This document shows, piece by piece, positions 15,741 through 16,459 of a stretch of 16,459 nucleotides of DNA (position 1 is its first letter; each line of letters opens with the position of its first letter). This stretch comes from an uncultured Coriobacteriales bacterium (GTDB taxonomy: Bacteria; Actinomycetota; Coriobacteriia; Coriobacteriales; UMGS124), in contig CAKUFZ010000033.1 in assembly GCA_934654475.1 (NCBI GenBank), positions 1 to 16,459 on the forward strand. Direction: 5' to 3'. Both the position numbers and the translations under genes were made by a program. Below the pieces are notes generated by a model. That model saw nothing but the letters and a program-made list of their open reading frames with translations. It was not told the origin of the DNA and ran no database searches.

Positions 15741-16459
15741 TTACTCAACCCAAGTGTTGCGGCTGGCCGTGACGAAGCGAAGCATGGAGTCGGCGCGCTG
15801 CGCGAAATCGTGGACGCGGGGGTTCTTGGCGTAGAACACGTTGGGAACCGCATAGTACACGCCCACGCAGTCGTTCATCGCAATCTCGATGACCTGCTGG
15901 TAGTACTTGGCGCGCTCGTCCTGGTCGTTGGTCTGGACGGCCTTGAGGAGCAGGTCGTCGACCTCGGCGTTGACGTAGCCGGCGCCGTTGCCGATTGCCG
16001 TCGTCTGGTTCGAGGCGAACAGGTTGTTGAGGAAGAAGTAGGGGTCGGGGTACCAGGACCAGGACATGGCGTAGGTGTCGGCCTTGCCGCCGCAGACGGC
16101 GTCGGAGTAGGAGCCCCACTCGCCGATGACGGGGGTCAGGTTCACGCCAAGGACCGACCAGTAAGCCTGGAGCATGGTGGCCAGGTCGACGCGTGCCTGG
16201 TTGTTGGTGACGTACATCGAGATGTCGAAACCGCTGGCATAGCCGGAGTCAGCCATGAGCTGCATGGCCTGCTCGATGTCGTAGCTGGGAGCGAGGCTCT
16301 CCTGGCTGGGGTCGTATGCCCAGGAGCCGAAGGGGATGGGCAGGTAGCCGGGCACGGCGTCGTCATACTTGAAGAGGGCCGTGCGGATGGCGTCCCAGTC
16401 GGCGGCCATGGCGAGGGCCTTGCGGACGTTGACGTCGGCCAGGGGGTTGGGCCTGCCTT
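15741..16459 (-). CDS. Peptide ABC transporter solute-binding protein (SBP_bac_5), C-terminal part
   Basis: Extracytoplasmic, probably lipid-anchored receptor that delivers peptides to the permeases. Only the C-terminal 238 or so residues lie in the window; the reading frame is open through the right edge, so the ATG at 16409 is an internal Met, not the start. The family hallmark NPLADVNVRKALAMA is readable across the edge (16450-16404 region). GYLPIP, a DIEQAMQLMADSGY segment, YPDPYFFLNNLF and the final RFVTASRNTWVE are typical of cluster C binding proteins. The signal peptide and lipobox cannot be seen. It is the promoter-proximal gene visible in this importer operon. Confidence 0.9.
   Translation of the reverse strand, partial: GRPNPLADVNVRKALAMAADWDAIRTALFKYDDAVPGYLPIPFGSWAYDPSQESLAPSYDIEQAMQLMADSGYASGFDISMYVTNNQARVDLATMLQAYWSVLGVNLTPVIGEWGSYSDAVCGGKADTYAMSWSWYPDPYFFLNNLFASNQTTAIGNGAGYVNAEVDDLLLKAVQTNDQDERAKYYQQVIEIAMNDCVGVYYAVPNVFYAKNPRVHDFAQRADSMLRFVTASRNTWVE

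Overview
The window is a GC-rich bacterial chromosome segment with closely packed genes, strong third-position G/C bias, GGAG-type ribosome binding sites and several GTG/TTG starts. The gene set (NDH-2, RecQ, DegV, an oligopeptide ABC importer with an M20 peptidase) and the protein style suggest an actinobacterium, most likely a Coriobacteriia gut/oral anaerobe of the Olsenella/Collinsella/Atopobium type. That placement is inference from style; no rRNA or other marker gene is present. There are no tRNA, rRNA, CRISPR, IS or phage genes, and no gene-free stretch longer than 300 bases.

Left part (1-4101): a bidirectional terminator, then dut (-) and a type II NADH dehydrogenase (+) diverging from a 184-bp region that holds a small palindrome. 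Next comes a small basic protein (+) with a ribbon-helix-helix-like segment, a histone-H1-like Lys/Pro/Ala tail and a C-terminal QxxLF motif resembling a sliding-clamp-binding peptide. It converges, across a perfect 20-bp GC-alternating palindrome, on an MTA/SAH nucleosidase (-). A 4HBT-type acyl-CoA thioesterase (-) lies upstream of the nucleosidase.

Middle part (4102-10105, all +): recQ, a DegV-family fatty-acid-binding protein with its own promoter, a long charged helical protein of unknown function with an internal repeat, and a tightly coupled pair formed by a nitrilase-superfamily amidohydrolase and a C39-like cysteine peptidase.

Right part (10269-16459, all -): a peptide-import operon read right to left: solute-binding protein (5' part outside the window), terminator-like hairpin, two permeases, two ATPases, stem-loop, M20 metallopeptidase. 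It converges on the amidohydrolase/C39 pair at a 15-bp-stem terminator. The plausible joint role is uptake of short peptides followed by cytoplasmic cleavage. Whether the amidohydrolase/C39 pair belongs to the same pathway is a hypothesis from proximity.

The parts least explained by known systems are the RHH/clamp-motif protein (2220-2621), the repeat-containing helical protein (7092-8453) and the coupled amidohydrolase/C39-like peptidase pair (8598-10105).
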